Assembly: GCA_964036275.1 (NCBI GenBank)
Contig: OZ038439.1
Coordinates: 17,902,330 to 17,966,329 of the forward strand
DNA length: 64,000 nt
Reading direction: 5' to 3'
Origin: Litoditis marina
Lineage: Eukaryota > Nematoda > Chromadorea > Rhabditida > Rhabditidae
Part shown: positions 1-12,300 of the stretch, piece after piece
How positions within the stretch are numbered: the first letter of the stretch is position 1
Layout: every line of letters starts with the position of its first letter
Made by a program: the position numbers and the translations under genes
Notes under the pieces: generated by a model
Told to the model about the DNA's origin: nothing
Databases searched by the model: none
What the model saw: the letters and a program-made list of their open reading frames with translations, nothing else

Positions 1-262
1 TATTTTTATTTTTTTCTCATAATGTATTTTGTACTATTGTTCACACCTTCATATTATTTTGAAGGAACTACTAACATCAAGTGCACCAACTCAGTTACAT
101 GACCAAAACACTTATGCGCCCAGTAATCAACAGCAGACTGTCAGCTACTCCTAGAAAACTTGCCTCGAGGGGTATTTTCTCATTCACGTTACAATAATTC
201 AATGTGTTCTACTCTAGTGGGTGTTATTAGTGATATCGATAACTTGTTTGCCTATAAACTAC

Positions 263-394
263 CTTGACATCTGCCAGTTCCTTCTGTGCCACCTGTTTGT
301 CAGTCTCTCCTGAAACCCAGTTCTCCGAGGTAGTTCCGTCGGACAACACGCCGCCCACGGTGGCCAGAATGTCACATGTTAGAATCAACAGCTC
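263..394 (-). CDS. MYCBP2: MYCBP2 exon 68: start of the DOC (APC10-like) domain
   Basis: A 132-bp, phase 0-0 exon: [20 protein letters not shown], then [20 protein letters not shown]. This aligns with human DIKTSSRPAMIGSLTDGSTE followed by TFWESGDEDKNKT, the first strands of the DOC domain. Bases 1-262 are the next intron; I see no further exon there, so the remainder of DOC and the C-terminal B-box and RING lie outside the window. Confidence 0.85.
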
Positions 395-3300
395 CTGAAT
401 TTTCGATAATAAAGCTCAGGAATATTCAACAGAATAATGTTAAAATGCATTAAAACTCAACTGGAAAACTTGATTTAAAACAATGCTATAAACGTCGTTG
501 TTTCAGCACATTTCATAACGAGAAACTCCACGGAACAGGCCACTTCTAATTGCAATCCATGTTATGTTTGGCAGTACATAACATAACGTTTCTCTAGTTC
601 TTCGAAAATAGAAACTTCCGTTTCAAAAGCTGTTGCTCCGAGAGGTCACTTTTTACCTGTTCATGCGCGGTCAACTGAATAGTCCACGCTTTGAAGCAAA
701 GCGAACGGAGTTTAGAATCCACTCCGGACGACTGCAGAATCACTGCTATCGTGTAGAGGAAGGCGTGGAACTGGTGAACCATCTTGCCTGAAACTCCCTC
801 GAATAAATATGTTCCAGTTTGTTTGTATCCTGTTTGTAGTCTGATCACTACACGTAGAGAACTACAACGAGATTGTTCATTTTCGTAGGCAGTTGTCTAG
901 AATGAAGCTGGATTCAGTGTTCTATGGGTGTTCGATATAACCATACTTCGGACACTGTTTTGTAATGAGAACGTCAGTTACACTTCCCCAATAAGAAGAT
1001 AACGAAAAAAACAGTGCATGAACAGTGTTGTTAAAGTTGTTATAATATCCGTGAGTCACTTTCTACTCTTATCTAATTGTTTTGGGATATTAGCAAAACG
1101 TGTTAGTTCCACTTTTTTTCTTTCCAGTACTATTTTATAGTGTAATTGAACAATAATAGTTCATTCATATAGCCAGCTAACCGGCCAAGGGACCAGCCAG
1201 GAAACAGAGTCTCCAGGGATGGGGCAGAATGGGCGATTTATTATCAACGGACGGCACGGATTCTGTCAGACGGTGGTACGAAGAGAGGGCGGTCAGGTAT
1301 TGGAAGATGATGTCGGACACACTGGAAGATTGTTAAGATTGGACATGTTATCATTGATTCAAATGATGAGTATTGATTTGTGAGCTATGACAAGGTTATT
1401 GGTTCCAATATGAATCGATGATAAGAGCATGATCGGGGTACATCGTTTTGATGGTTTTATAGTTATTGAATGGTTTTCTGTTACGAACAGTAACCATTGT
1501 TTGGTTGTCACGTTACAGTGAATTCTTTCTAACATTGTCAAAACGTGATGTTAATGTTTTTGTTAAACATTAGTAGTAGGACATGAAGTTTTGTTTCGAG
1601 TAGACTTTCAGCTGTCTACATATAAGAGGCGTCCATTTAAATAGTTTTTCAAAATTCAAATATTATGCAAATCTCGTCATTTTTTCTTGGAGCATGTTTC
1701 GATTAAATTTTGCACAATTCTGACCAGATCTTCGGTTTCTGGTCAGAAAATTTACTGACAACTGTCAGAAGTGAAAACGGTGTTTTTGACGCCGGTCAAT
1801 TAATATTCTTGTTTTTTTGGCATTCGTCAACGAATTACCTCCTTCATTCTGTGTAATTCTGACCACTGTCAGAATGTTCGCGGGATCGAACCTGCGGGCG
1901 CCAGGGCAAAAGGCAGACACACTGCCACTGCGCTACTGGGTCAGTAGTTTGGCTAGCGACTGTCGCGGATATAACCTGCGCCAGCCGAATTGTACTGATC
2001 GCTCATATAACGAGACAGATTTAAATAATGAACGTTAATGAGAACTATGAATTAAATAAGTAACCGGGTTTATTTGGTACCGTTACCAGTTTTTAGTAAA
2101 ATAACCTTTTGATTACCTCAGTAGGTAACCGCGTGGTAACCTGAAATGAGAAACCGGTTACCCCTTATTTGTGATTGTAGTTTTACCATTTATTTGTACG
2201 GTAACCAAAATAAAGTTTCAGGTTACCAACCGGTTACCTATGGGGTAACCTGAAAGATTACCAAAAACCGGTATGGTTATCAAGAAACCCGGTTACTTAT
2301 GAAATTACCCTGAAAACGAAATGAACTTTTTTAATTTAATTTTCTCGACATTAAAAAAGAAGTCCAGACTAACTGTTGATCGCGCTCCCGGCATGACTTA
2401 CAGGAACGCGCGCACCTCATCAGTAGCCGCTGTAGTGTATTGGTTAGCGCTCGCGCTTTTGAACTGACGGGGTCAGGTTCGAGTCCCGGCTGAGACAGGT
2501 GGTTTGCAAATACAGTTTTGACAATGGTCAGTTTCAGTATGCAAGTAACTGACGAATGTCAAAAGTAAGGTGTGAAATAATGATGGTTGTCAAACTTTAA
2601 GAAATTAATTGACCCTCGTCATTTATTTGGACGATAAAGTCTGCGAAACGAAACCAGAAACTGACCATATTCCAGGTTTCTCGGCAATAAATAAAAAATT
2701 GACCAGATTTGCAAAATATTTGAATTTTGAAAAACTATTTAAATGGATGCCTCTTATATGTTTGAAGACGACTGTTCTCCATACATTTTGTGTTCTATCG
2801 CAACCCTTTGTATGACCCTTATATGAGATAATTCCGTTCATATTCAATATTTTTCGCTGACCTCGTTTCCGAAGACACCAGCCGCAGCAGCCAGTTCCAG
2901 ACGCGGAAAGCGTGCGAAAATCCGACGGCCCGGCGAATAGACTGCTCGCACGCGGACCGCATTCTGAAGAGTTTGGGATATAATGAGTTTTGTTTAAATT
3001 CCAAAATTCCAAAAATCTTGTTAGATTAACGTGCCACGCTTTGTACAGCTTCGTTATATTGTTCTCTCCATGATATCGTATCGCTGAGATGAACGTTTTG
3101 CATTTGTCGAGAGTGGTTCTATTTTCGCAGTAGCGAAACAATCACTATGTGCTGAATGAAACAAATGTTAGACAACTGCAGTATAATTAAAAATATCGTA
3201 TAGCTTTAGTGAACTGATTCTTATTTACAAAAAGTTCATTCCAATCCAAACCTTTTCAAATTGTGATGTTCAACCACGAAAGCGAGCACGGGTCTCTTGA

Positions 3301-6300
3301 GTATGGCCACAGTTGAGGGAGTGGAGTGAGAGAAGAGAGTGCGCAGAGCGGCAGACGGTGACTGAAGAACCTGAAACATAACACCCTAAATGATAAGTCT
3401 TTCTTGATAGGACACCCACTAGTGTATATGTGTACCCCACAGATAGGACACCCACTAGTGTATATATGTACCCCACAGCACCATATAGGGCAAAACACAG
3501 CTTATAGTTCGTTTCACCCATCGATAGTAGTCAGCCATGCTGGCCGAGCGCACCCTACATTGCAGTCGAGTGATCTGGCAGCTTGCCAGTCTTCTTATTG
3601 CAAATAAAAATTCGAAAACTGGTTATTTTAAGATTTTTGCAACTTTTTTGTTTTCAAAAGATTGCCACATGATCGGGGAGTAATTCAAACAACTTTTTGT
3701 GCGATAAAATGTGCATTGAAAAACAGCCAGAAAAGATGGTCGGATATCACTATTCTTAGTTTGGGCCACTATGTTCAGATGGCCGCCTCCTTGTGGGCGC
3801 CGCACCAGCCATCACAGTTGAGTTCAATACCCAGCTGGTGCACAATTTTGATTAGTCTGATCGCTGTTGGAAACTTTCCAACACAATGGACTCCGCCCAC
3901 TAAAATCTACTGTAACTGGCTGCTATCGATGGTTGAAACGAACTATACCATCCTAACTTTATGAAGAAAAAAAACATTCGTTGAAAATAATAAGTTTGTA
4001 TGAGATGTGGACAGAATACTCTAAACATTGGACGCAGTTCTTCTATACTGACATTCTTAAATTCTTAATTCTTGAGTTTTTCCGAGCTCTTTGTTCGCGG
4101 TATACATCTCTACTGGCTTGGGTGTTATTTTCCATGATGGATTAACCTCTTTCCTCTGGACTGTACAGATTGTTAGATTCTAGTTTTTTTTGTGAGTTTT
4201 GTAATTTGTTTGATTGGTGAACTCATGAATACACATATTCCGAACTAATTGTACCTCTTGACTGTCCTGATCGTAGGTGCCCTGAGGGGTTACCCTATAC
4301 TGTCCCAGCGAGGAGGTAGGGGCCTGTTGGGTGGGCGGGGACATGACGGGCGGTCCCTTGGGCCCCGGATCGGAAGAATGGCCGCCGCCGCGCCAAATGG
4401 ACTGCGCCATAAAGGAGCTGCGCGCCAGCTGCGAGGTATCCAGCTAGAAAAAAAATTTCAAGATCAGAACAATAGTTAGAAGTTTCAGAAACCGAGATCA
4501 GGTTGTTACGTAGTTTTTGTAACTAGCAGAACCATCAAGGTTGAAGACTAACTCGTGATTTGACGTAAAACGTTTAGAGATGACCGATAATGACAAAGAC
4601 TCCATAGGTGAGAGTCAATGTGAGCGGCACATTATGAAGTTCTATAATAAACAGAATATGTCTTGCAGCTGCAATAAGTTGATGATCTCTCGTCAACTTA
4701 TCGTAGTTTTTCCATAGTTCTCATGAGAACTTTTCTCATTTTCAGCTGTTAGGCTTAGTTCGGAAGGGAAGGTTGTGGTGTTTTGTGGTTCTGTCGAACC
4801 TTGTGTCTAGCCATCGTGCTTCTGTTCATAGGGGACGGGGTCTGGGTAGGGAACAGGTTCACGGTCCAGCCAGATGATGTGGAGGAACACTGAGAACATA
4901 ACAAACTATTACTCAAAGAACACAAAACGTCGCCACAATGAATATTCCATCATACTACCTCGTGTACGGTTCAAACCATATACTCGAAGAACAGTTGAGA
5001 AATCACAACTTTTTGACGTTAACAGCCACTGTTTATCTGTTTAAAATTGTGATGTGTTATTCATTCAACGTGACTGTAAGTTTGACCAGCATGAACAGTA
5101 TTATTCCATGAAAATACATTTCGAGAAAAAATGCTGCGTGGTCGATACATGAGAAACATGTCTACCATTTCTCGTTTACTGTCGAATTATTGACAGACGT
5201 TTTCAAAGAACCAGTCAGAGTGTGTGAAGTACGGAAAACTCTCCATGAAACTTTCGAAATTAACCACAACTATGAATCATTCTTGCATCGTAATAGAATT
5301 TTACAAATCCTAAAACGCACGGATATTCAATAAGATATTTTTAAATCAAAGCGTTGATTCAATGCCAGTTCCAACCTTCGAGTCGTAGTCCAGACTTGAG
5401 TTGAGGTCAAGTAGAAACAGGGCATTCTGCTTGATAATTACTTCGGGACGGGCTTCAAACGCCGTAGCTGACAGCCGGAATTCGCGCCAGCGTCGGGTGC
5501 GCTCCTGTGAAAAGTTCTCAATCAATTCCAGTTCTAATAAACAAAAGGTGTAAAATAAGGCATCTAGTCTAGTTATTTACAACCATTATTTTTTTTTACG
5601 TTTGTCCCAATCAAATTATCTGTGACAGAATGCCGAAGAAGCTAAAAGGTTGTGTGGAGCGTTGTTCTTAAAATATTCAGTCACATGCGAAACCAGTGGT
5701 TGCGTGAAAGTTAATACTCATGATACCTCACTGTGTTTGTAGTTTGATAGTTGTTTTCGGTAGCAAATCGTAAACGTGTATCGAGCTCAAACTACAGCTC
5801 AACAACAACAATTTCTAAACTATTGATCATTTCTAGACTATTGAATACGTTGAGTACCTGTCGGTGTCCGGCCGGAGTTTTGCGAAGATATTTATTCCGA
5901 CAAGCCGTACAAAGCAAGTACCTAGAAATACACAACGATTTGACTTATCAAACCGCAATAAAACTAACGTCACATGGTATTTTCAGGTTTTTTTTCTCAG
6001 CTCACTCGAGTGAGTTCATATCGAACAAAAGGGAAAAATGACATAGGCTACGAAAGTTTCAGAATCATCCGTTTCCGTTGCGATTTGGGCTCATGGGATG
6101 ATTCGAATTTGAACAACTTTGAAGTCAGATTCCGAAAAAATTATTATGAATGCCAAGAAACCAACGGAAATACTAAATTGCAACATTTCCACTTTCCACA
6201 AAAGACATGAATGAAAAGCTCAAAATACAAAGATTGAACTGAAAGAATAGAAAAATTAAAGTGAAGAAGAAGATAATCTAACCAGGTTGAGCCGGGTCTC

Positions 6301-9300
6301 CCGCCTCCCCCACAATCCCCCGACCAGCCCGAGATGAACTTCCCGTTCGAGTTGTAGCCGTAACTAAAGTACAACATTTATTCTTGTAATTTTAATACCA
6401 ATAGTAATAATATCATGCAATTCTGTGATTTGTCCAGCAACTACTCGTCCTTAGTTTGTTGATTCATGCTAGCTGTATATGTATGGAGTGGTGGTTTGTG
6501 TCATTTCTGTTATTCGTGTAATTTAGTTTGGACTAAAAGCAATTTTCCTATGTTGAAGAAGTATACTATTATATGTAGTTAAAATATGAGTGAGTTTCTC
6601 TTCAGATCTGTAGAGTCGTTGTACAATAATACTATGTTCTACAAAGTGTTTTAGTATAACATGACCCCTGTACTTTGTAGTTCGAGCCCACAACTGACCC
6701 CTGAGTGTCCTCCCCGCAGCCGGGATGAGCCATGCGCATGTGTACTGTAACAGGTACACGGAACGAGTCCTCGCACAACTCACATCCTCCACCCTGTTTC
6801 GTCTGGAAAAAATATACAACCGTAGAATAGTGAACTGGTGAGGTTCCTGAAATTCAACTAACTATAGTCAAGCAGTTCGACTGGTTGCGAGATTTCCTAT
6901 GGTGAATTAACATTGTTACAAATGTGAAACGATTTGAAGATCTGTATTTTTTCGGAAACGCCTGAAGGTGAATAAATGAATCTATTATCATTAATGCTGA
7001 ATGAAACTCAACCCCACCTCTCTTTTCCTAATTTGTGTACATGCTTTTCCGACAGATGGGGGCATGATGAGATGCTGGTCGACACTGGCTTGGACCGCCT
7101 GGCAGACCTCTGGAAGCAAATATGGTTATTCTGTTAATTAGGAGAGGTTGTTGTACCCAGTCACTCACGCAATCATACACTACTACTACATCATTAAAAT
7201 TGAGACTTGGCATGCAAATCTGGCCAGTGTGCCAGTTAGAGAAACCAGTCAAGCTGGACTAATCATCTATGAAATCACCAGATACACAAACCCCAGTCCG
7301 GTAAGATAATCATAATTTAGCGCCAGTTTTCGAGTGTAGCATGATGTGAATGACTCGAAGAGGTTGTTTGAAACTTGCATAACGAAAGATGCAAAGAGAT
7401 TTATTAAACTGTGTCAAGTTCTCTCTCATCTGAAAAATGAAGTTCACCTTTCCACAGTCTGACTATTGGTTGCAGTGCGGTGGGAGCAGACGAGGTCGGC
7501 AGATTCTCCGCTGAAGACCAGATCTGGAAAAATATAACTCCCCGCTCAATGAAAAGAGAAATTTGATCTCTACACTCACATTGTGTAGATTTATAACAAT
7601 ATTATTAATATTACTATTGTCATTATTCTAATATGTGACTCACATTGTGTAGATGTTGGTGGAACTTGAGATAGGCGGCGGCCGCCATGGCATCTTTGAC
7701 GAGATGTTCGTGCCAGATGAAGGCAGCAAACACCGCGCGGGTACAGTCGGAGACCAAGGGACGGACGGCGGTCAAGAGGGAGGAACTGGAAGGAGGGGGA
7801 TGAAGAGGGGGCAGAGAAAAAGAAAAATAGAGAAATAGAGAGGGAGAGAGAGGAAGATAGAGAGAGAAGAAGAAACAGAGGAATAGGGAGGAAAAGAGGG
7901 AACGAAAGAACAATTTTCGGTCAGAAGGGGGAAACTGGAAAGAAATGGAGTTCGAAAAGATAAAAAAAAAGATTGGAGAGAGAGAGCAAGTTAGCAGCGA
8001 CCAGTAAAATGAGTGAATGCCAAAGATATCCCAGTTACTGGTTCTTCTCAAAAACAATCAAGTTGCCTAAAGTCCAAAGTTACGTACCCAGCCTGATTCC
8101 TAGGTGGTGGCGATGTTTCTTCATCTTCATTTCCGTTCGCGGAGAGGGACTGCGAGTGGATGGAACTGCGACCCACCGAACTCTAAAAGAAAACCATTAT
8201 ATCGAACTGACAAAGAATTTGGATATATATACTATATACATGCAACGTTAAAAAAGTATTTTCAGCGTATTACATGATTTTGGTGACCATCTTGATTACG
8301 GTGTTGATGGGAAATTGACGAGGATGCTCACACTCTAGTTACTGAGCATGTCTGTTACTGCGTCACTGGGATATCATTTTGCAGTAGTTTGGAAGGCTGA
8401 GCAGTGATTCAAATAAAGCATCCCTGCTTCACTGATCATACCGATAACGTTCAAAATTCACACTGAGAAATTGACAGTGTCCACTAAATGTTCAGTGTCA
8501 TGTTAGAGTTTTTCGAAGAATTGAAGATTTCTAGCAGCAGTTTGTCCTCTTCATTATTGCTTGTGAAGGGATTCAGGAAAAATATTATTTGCTCTGGGAA
8601 ATGTTCATCCGTAAATTGGGCACAATGCCAACGAGTCTCAATGCGAATGGAACGAACTATACCGTTCGCTCAAATTCTCCCAAAACGATGACGGAACGAG
8701 AACTACCTCCGCCAGCACGTATCTCTGCGTTCCGCTCATTCTGATCCAAACTCCGTATTGATTGCTGACCCATCCATCACTGGATATCTCTCTCCTTCCC
8801 TCCACTCTCTCACCCTCTATCATGGCATCGGGCGACGGACGGGTATAGACGCAGAGGCACTCGCCTGCCTCCAGAATATACATCTGCAAAATGAAGATAA
8901 CTAGTTCTTCCACGTTTTCTCTACCAATGAATGTGACCTAAAATGTCCAAATTCAACATTCAAAACAAAAATAAAGTTGTAGTATGGATGTTATTCTCAA
9001 TTCTATCACACTATAGGGAGAACGAGTGGTTCGTTCGGTTTAATAATTTGGACACCTCTCCCCAGAAACTAACACTAGGAGAAATGAAACTCGCGAACCC
9101 TAAGTTGAAATCTTATTTGTTGAAAATTCCACACGCTTTATATTCGTTATTGGTTCAACATTGGTAATGTATTCACTTTGTTGAAGCAACACTAAGTTCA
9201 AGTTTGTGATACACGTTTTCACGTGAATCACGTGTCCTTTACTAGCAGTTCCTACCTCATTGGTATCAATAATAACGCTGTGTTGTGAGGTGGTAGTGGG

Positions 9301-12300
9301 CGGAGTCGGGTGCTCGTCCCTTCGTCTGTTCTGCAGTCGATCGGCCTCCTTCACCTCCCCCGCCGTCGGGATCAGAACCAGACGGAGGTGCTGGTGGTAG
9401 GCCAGACACCACACCTCAAAAGGAGTGGTTTGAATGAAACGAGAAAAAGCTCAAATGAGCTATACAAACTAGAATAATAATCGTGATGCCAGTTTGTATG
9501 GACTATCACGAACCAATGACAACTTGCATATTTAGACCACGGTATTTAAGGAGGGTTTCGTCAAGGAGTTACGAAACTGTTATACTTTAGTAAAAAAAAG
9601 TTTTGAAATTAGGTTTGTCAGATTTCATTCTATCCCAAATGTTAGATTGATTCTTACTCAGATGTATTTCATTGGTTAGTCAAGTAATTATTTGTCTTTG
9701 TGTGTTTACCTGTCCAGTTGTGCTCCCACTGCCGTATAGAATGGCAGTTTCATCGGTCAATCGAAGCCATTTTCCATCTTCATTGTCGATTTCTTCGATG
9801 TATGAAATGGATCCTCCTCTAAATTGTTGGAAAATGGATGAGATCTTGCTTTCAGCGGTTTAAACTGCATGAAACTTTTTGAAATAAAACGTAGTTATGT
9901 ATTAAAGAATGCTACCGCTAGTTTACACTATTTAAGTAGTTGACGAACAATTTTTTGTTGTTTGATAATCCCCTAATGTCATGAAGCAGTTGAGGTCTTC
10001 TCCAGCTCGTCTAGATCCATCCCCTATATCTTACATTGATAAGTTTTGTATCACATGTTCTGAAATAAAGGATTCAAACAAGAATGTCGTATTTCTTCCC
10101 TGAGTCTCCAGTAAAAAAAGACCGACTGACCTGGGTATAACCCCCAGCGCTGTGGCCGTGAGAGAGGGCGCATTTCGCATACGAACCCCCTGGTAGCCGG
10201 CTGTGGAGGGAATAGTCGCCAACTGGGCTCTGAAAGGTGCGATTTTACTTTTTGAAAATATTAATAATCGACCTTGACAAAAGATAACTAACTAAAATGT
10301 GATGTTACTTATCAATCCCAACTGATGTTTTGAAAACAAAGCGTTTCATTCATGCTCTATTTTTTCATTATTTTCACTTTATGCTGAAAGACTCATTTGG
10401 TTGGGGTTCTGGACAGAAATGGGACTTGAAAAACGAGATCACGATCAAATGACAAAGACTATAGAGGTTCGGAATCCCATTGAAGCCTTGTTGTATACCT
10501 GCTGAGCAGAGCAGTTCTCGTGTTCTCCTTCCGGGTTTTGTTCTCCTCCTCAGTTGTGTCCTCACTCAACACGTGTATTGTATAGGTGTGCGACAGTCCG
10601 AACCCGTCCACCTAAAAGAGGTAATAGCGTGTATAGAGATCGATATTTATAATTCTAATAACTCTACATCCAAACCTATACGGTTTTTGTTGCTCTCGCG
10701 TTTTTGTTGCGTTTTAGTTTGATCTCGTTTCGTTTCAGTAAAAACTGCAAAACTATGGCGTGTACCATCAAACTACGAATAAAAGTTGTTATCATGACAC
10801 CGAGCCATATCAGATTCTCGTGAATCATATTCAACGTGGTTGTCCTTTCCATAACACAGTACTCACCTTTCCCTCAACCCGATAAACGCCTGGGACAGTT
10901 GGAGTCCAGCTTGTTATGAATCTGAAGAACACAACATATTCTTGAGCTTGTTTTGAGTTACTTTTGTTGTTCAAAGCAGTTTGAAACACCATCGAATCGT
11001 TGCAGACTAGAACATGATATATCTCACAATCCACATTCACCTAGTCACTAAAACAGGAACAGAAAACTACAGCACACAAAGTGGATTCACTACTGATTCC
11101 AAAAACTTTTTCTGTTAGAATACTTTCACGTTTTTACGTGTTGTACGTGAAGAAAGTTGTAGTATTTTGTGAATATTCCTACTTTCTTGAACTCACGTCG
11201 AGTTTTTCTTGTGTTTCAGTCTGACGGTGGTAGTTACAGTGGCCTCCTTCCTCATGGCGAGTCGGAGTTCCTCATAGGGAACGTCGGCGAAGACGGGTTG
11301 CGCACAGATGGACATGTAGCGGGCACGGTTCAGAAGCACCGGCTGGTACGCATTCTGAAGAACAGGGTATTCGGAGTGAACAACTCTTCTTTTTAGTTTG
11401 ATCTCGTTGTACGCCTATGTGGATCAACTTCGCCGAAAAATAACGGGATCAAGCTACAAACACAGCGGGATGGCGAGATTTGTGAGCCTAGGTGCCTATT
11501 ACCTAATCTTTAATGTATTCACGGGTCACGTGACTGTCTCCCTCATTCATACACTTGATCTACCTGCATGATGAGTTGTTGTGTGGTTCGTGTTTGGCTC
11601 TGCGTCATGATTGAATTGGACTGGGAGGATCCGGATGACATGGTCACGTCCACATCCATCAGGGGACACACGACACAACGATCAAACTGGTCCTTCGTCG
11701 TCACGCGAATCTGAAAAACGATACCTTAGAATTTTGAACGGTTAGGGAATTGAGAAAAAACTGTTTCACTGTATCATAACCTTTATTAAATTGTTTAACT
11801 TCAGAGACTCCAGTTTTTGAGTTCGACGTCATTTGACGCTGGCAAACGGTAATACATCAGTCGTACAACTAAAGACATAACAATATGTTATTAATTTTTA
11901 TGTGTGATCAATCAGTGGTATGAATACATGAATTCAGCTTACCGTCACCGGTTTTCCAACCACAATATCGCTCTGTACGAGTGTCAGCTGGCACCTAGTC
12001 GGGTCTACCACGGGACCAGCCGGAAGCCATCTGGCTAGTAGACCGGGAGTGGTCGACGGGTTGGCTATCACGAACTCGCGGAGAAACAACAGGTCTGAAT
12101 AGGAGTAGATAAGACGTATCGTAATTATTTTGAAAAAAAAACAAGTGTCTTTGATTTGTATCTACTCTGTATTCGTATCTGTGGAAGGAAGAACAGAGTT
12201 AGTGTTTTATGTCTTTGTTTTATAGAAACTAGGACAAATAGTGAATGAGTTAGACACTTATTACACAACTTACCGATGATATCCGGTTGTTTTACTAACA

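Larger units (their letters stand above)
1618..2761. mobile_element. 1.1 kb inverted-repeat element carrying two head-to-head tRNA-like sequences
   Basis: Terminal inverted repeats of about 58 bp (1618-1676 and 2704-2761) start ACATATAAGAGGC and continue CCATTTAAATAGTTTTTCAA with few mismatches. Similarity persists more weakly inward (shared TTCTGGT and GGTCAATTAAT). Inside, tRNA-like segments point outward from the centre: about 1870-1945 on minus (box B GGTTCGATCCC as rc of 1882-1892) and about 2424-2500 on plus (box A TAGTGTATTGG, box B GGTTCGAGTCC at 2476-2486). It fills most of the MYCBP2 intron 1322-2861. No clear target-site duplication was seen and no transposase is encoded. Confidence 0.7.

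Noticed and set aside
1817..2038. Plus-strand open frame in the 1.1 kb element
   Set aside because: It overlaps the tRNA-like segment and the GGTTACC array. No transposase-like residues.
2424..2500. Functional tRNA gene
   Set aside because: Box A and B are good, but the acceptor stem does not pair and the sequence is embedded in a repeat with a second tRNA-like copy inverted.
2623..3141. 172-residue open frame on minus with a [14 protein letters not shown] stretch
   Set aside because: It reads through exon 65 (2862-2963) in the wrong frame and into introns. The correct frame gives [13 protein letters not shown], matching the ligase.
3406..3477. CRISPR-like direct repeats
   Set aside because: Only two adjacent copies with no spacers, inside an animal intron.
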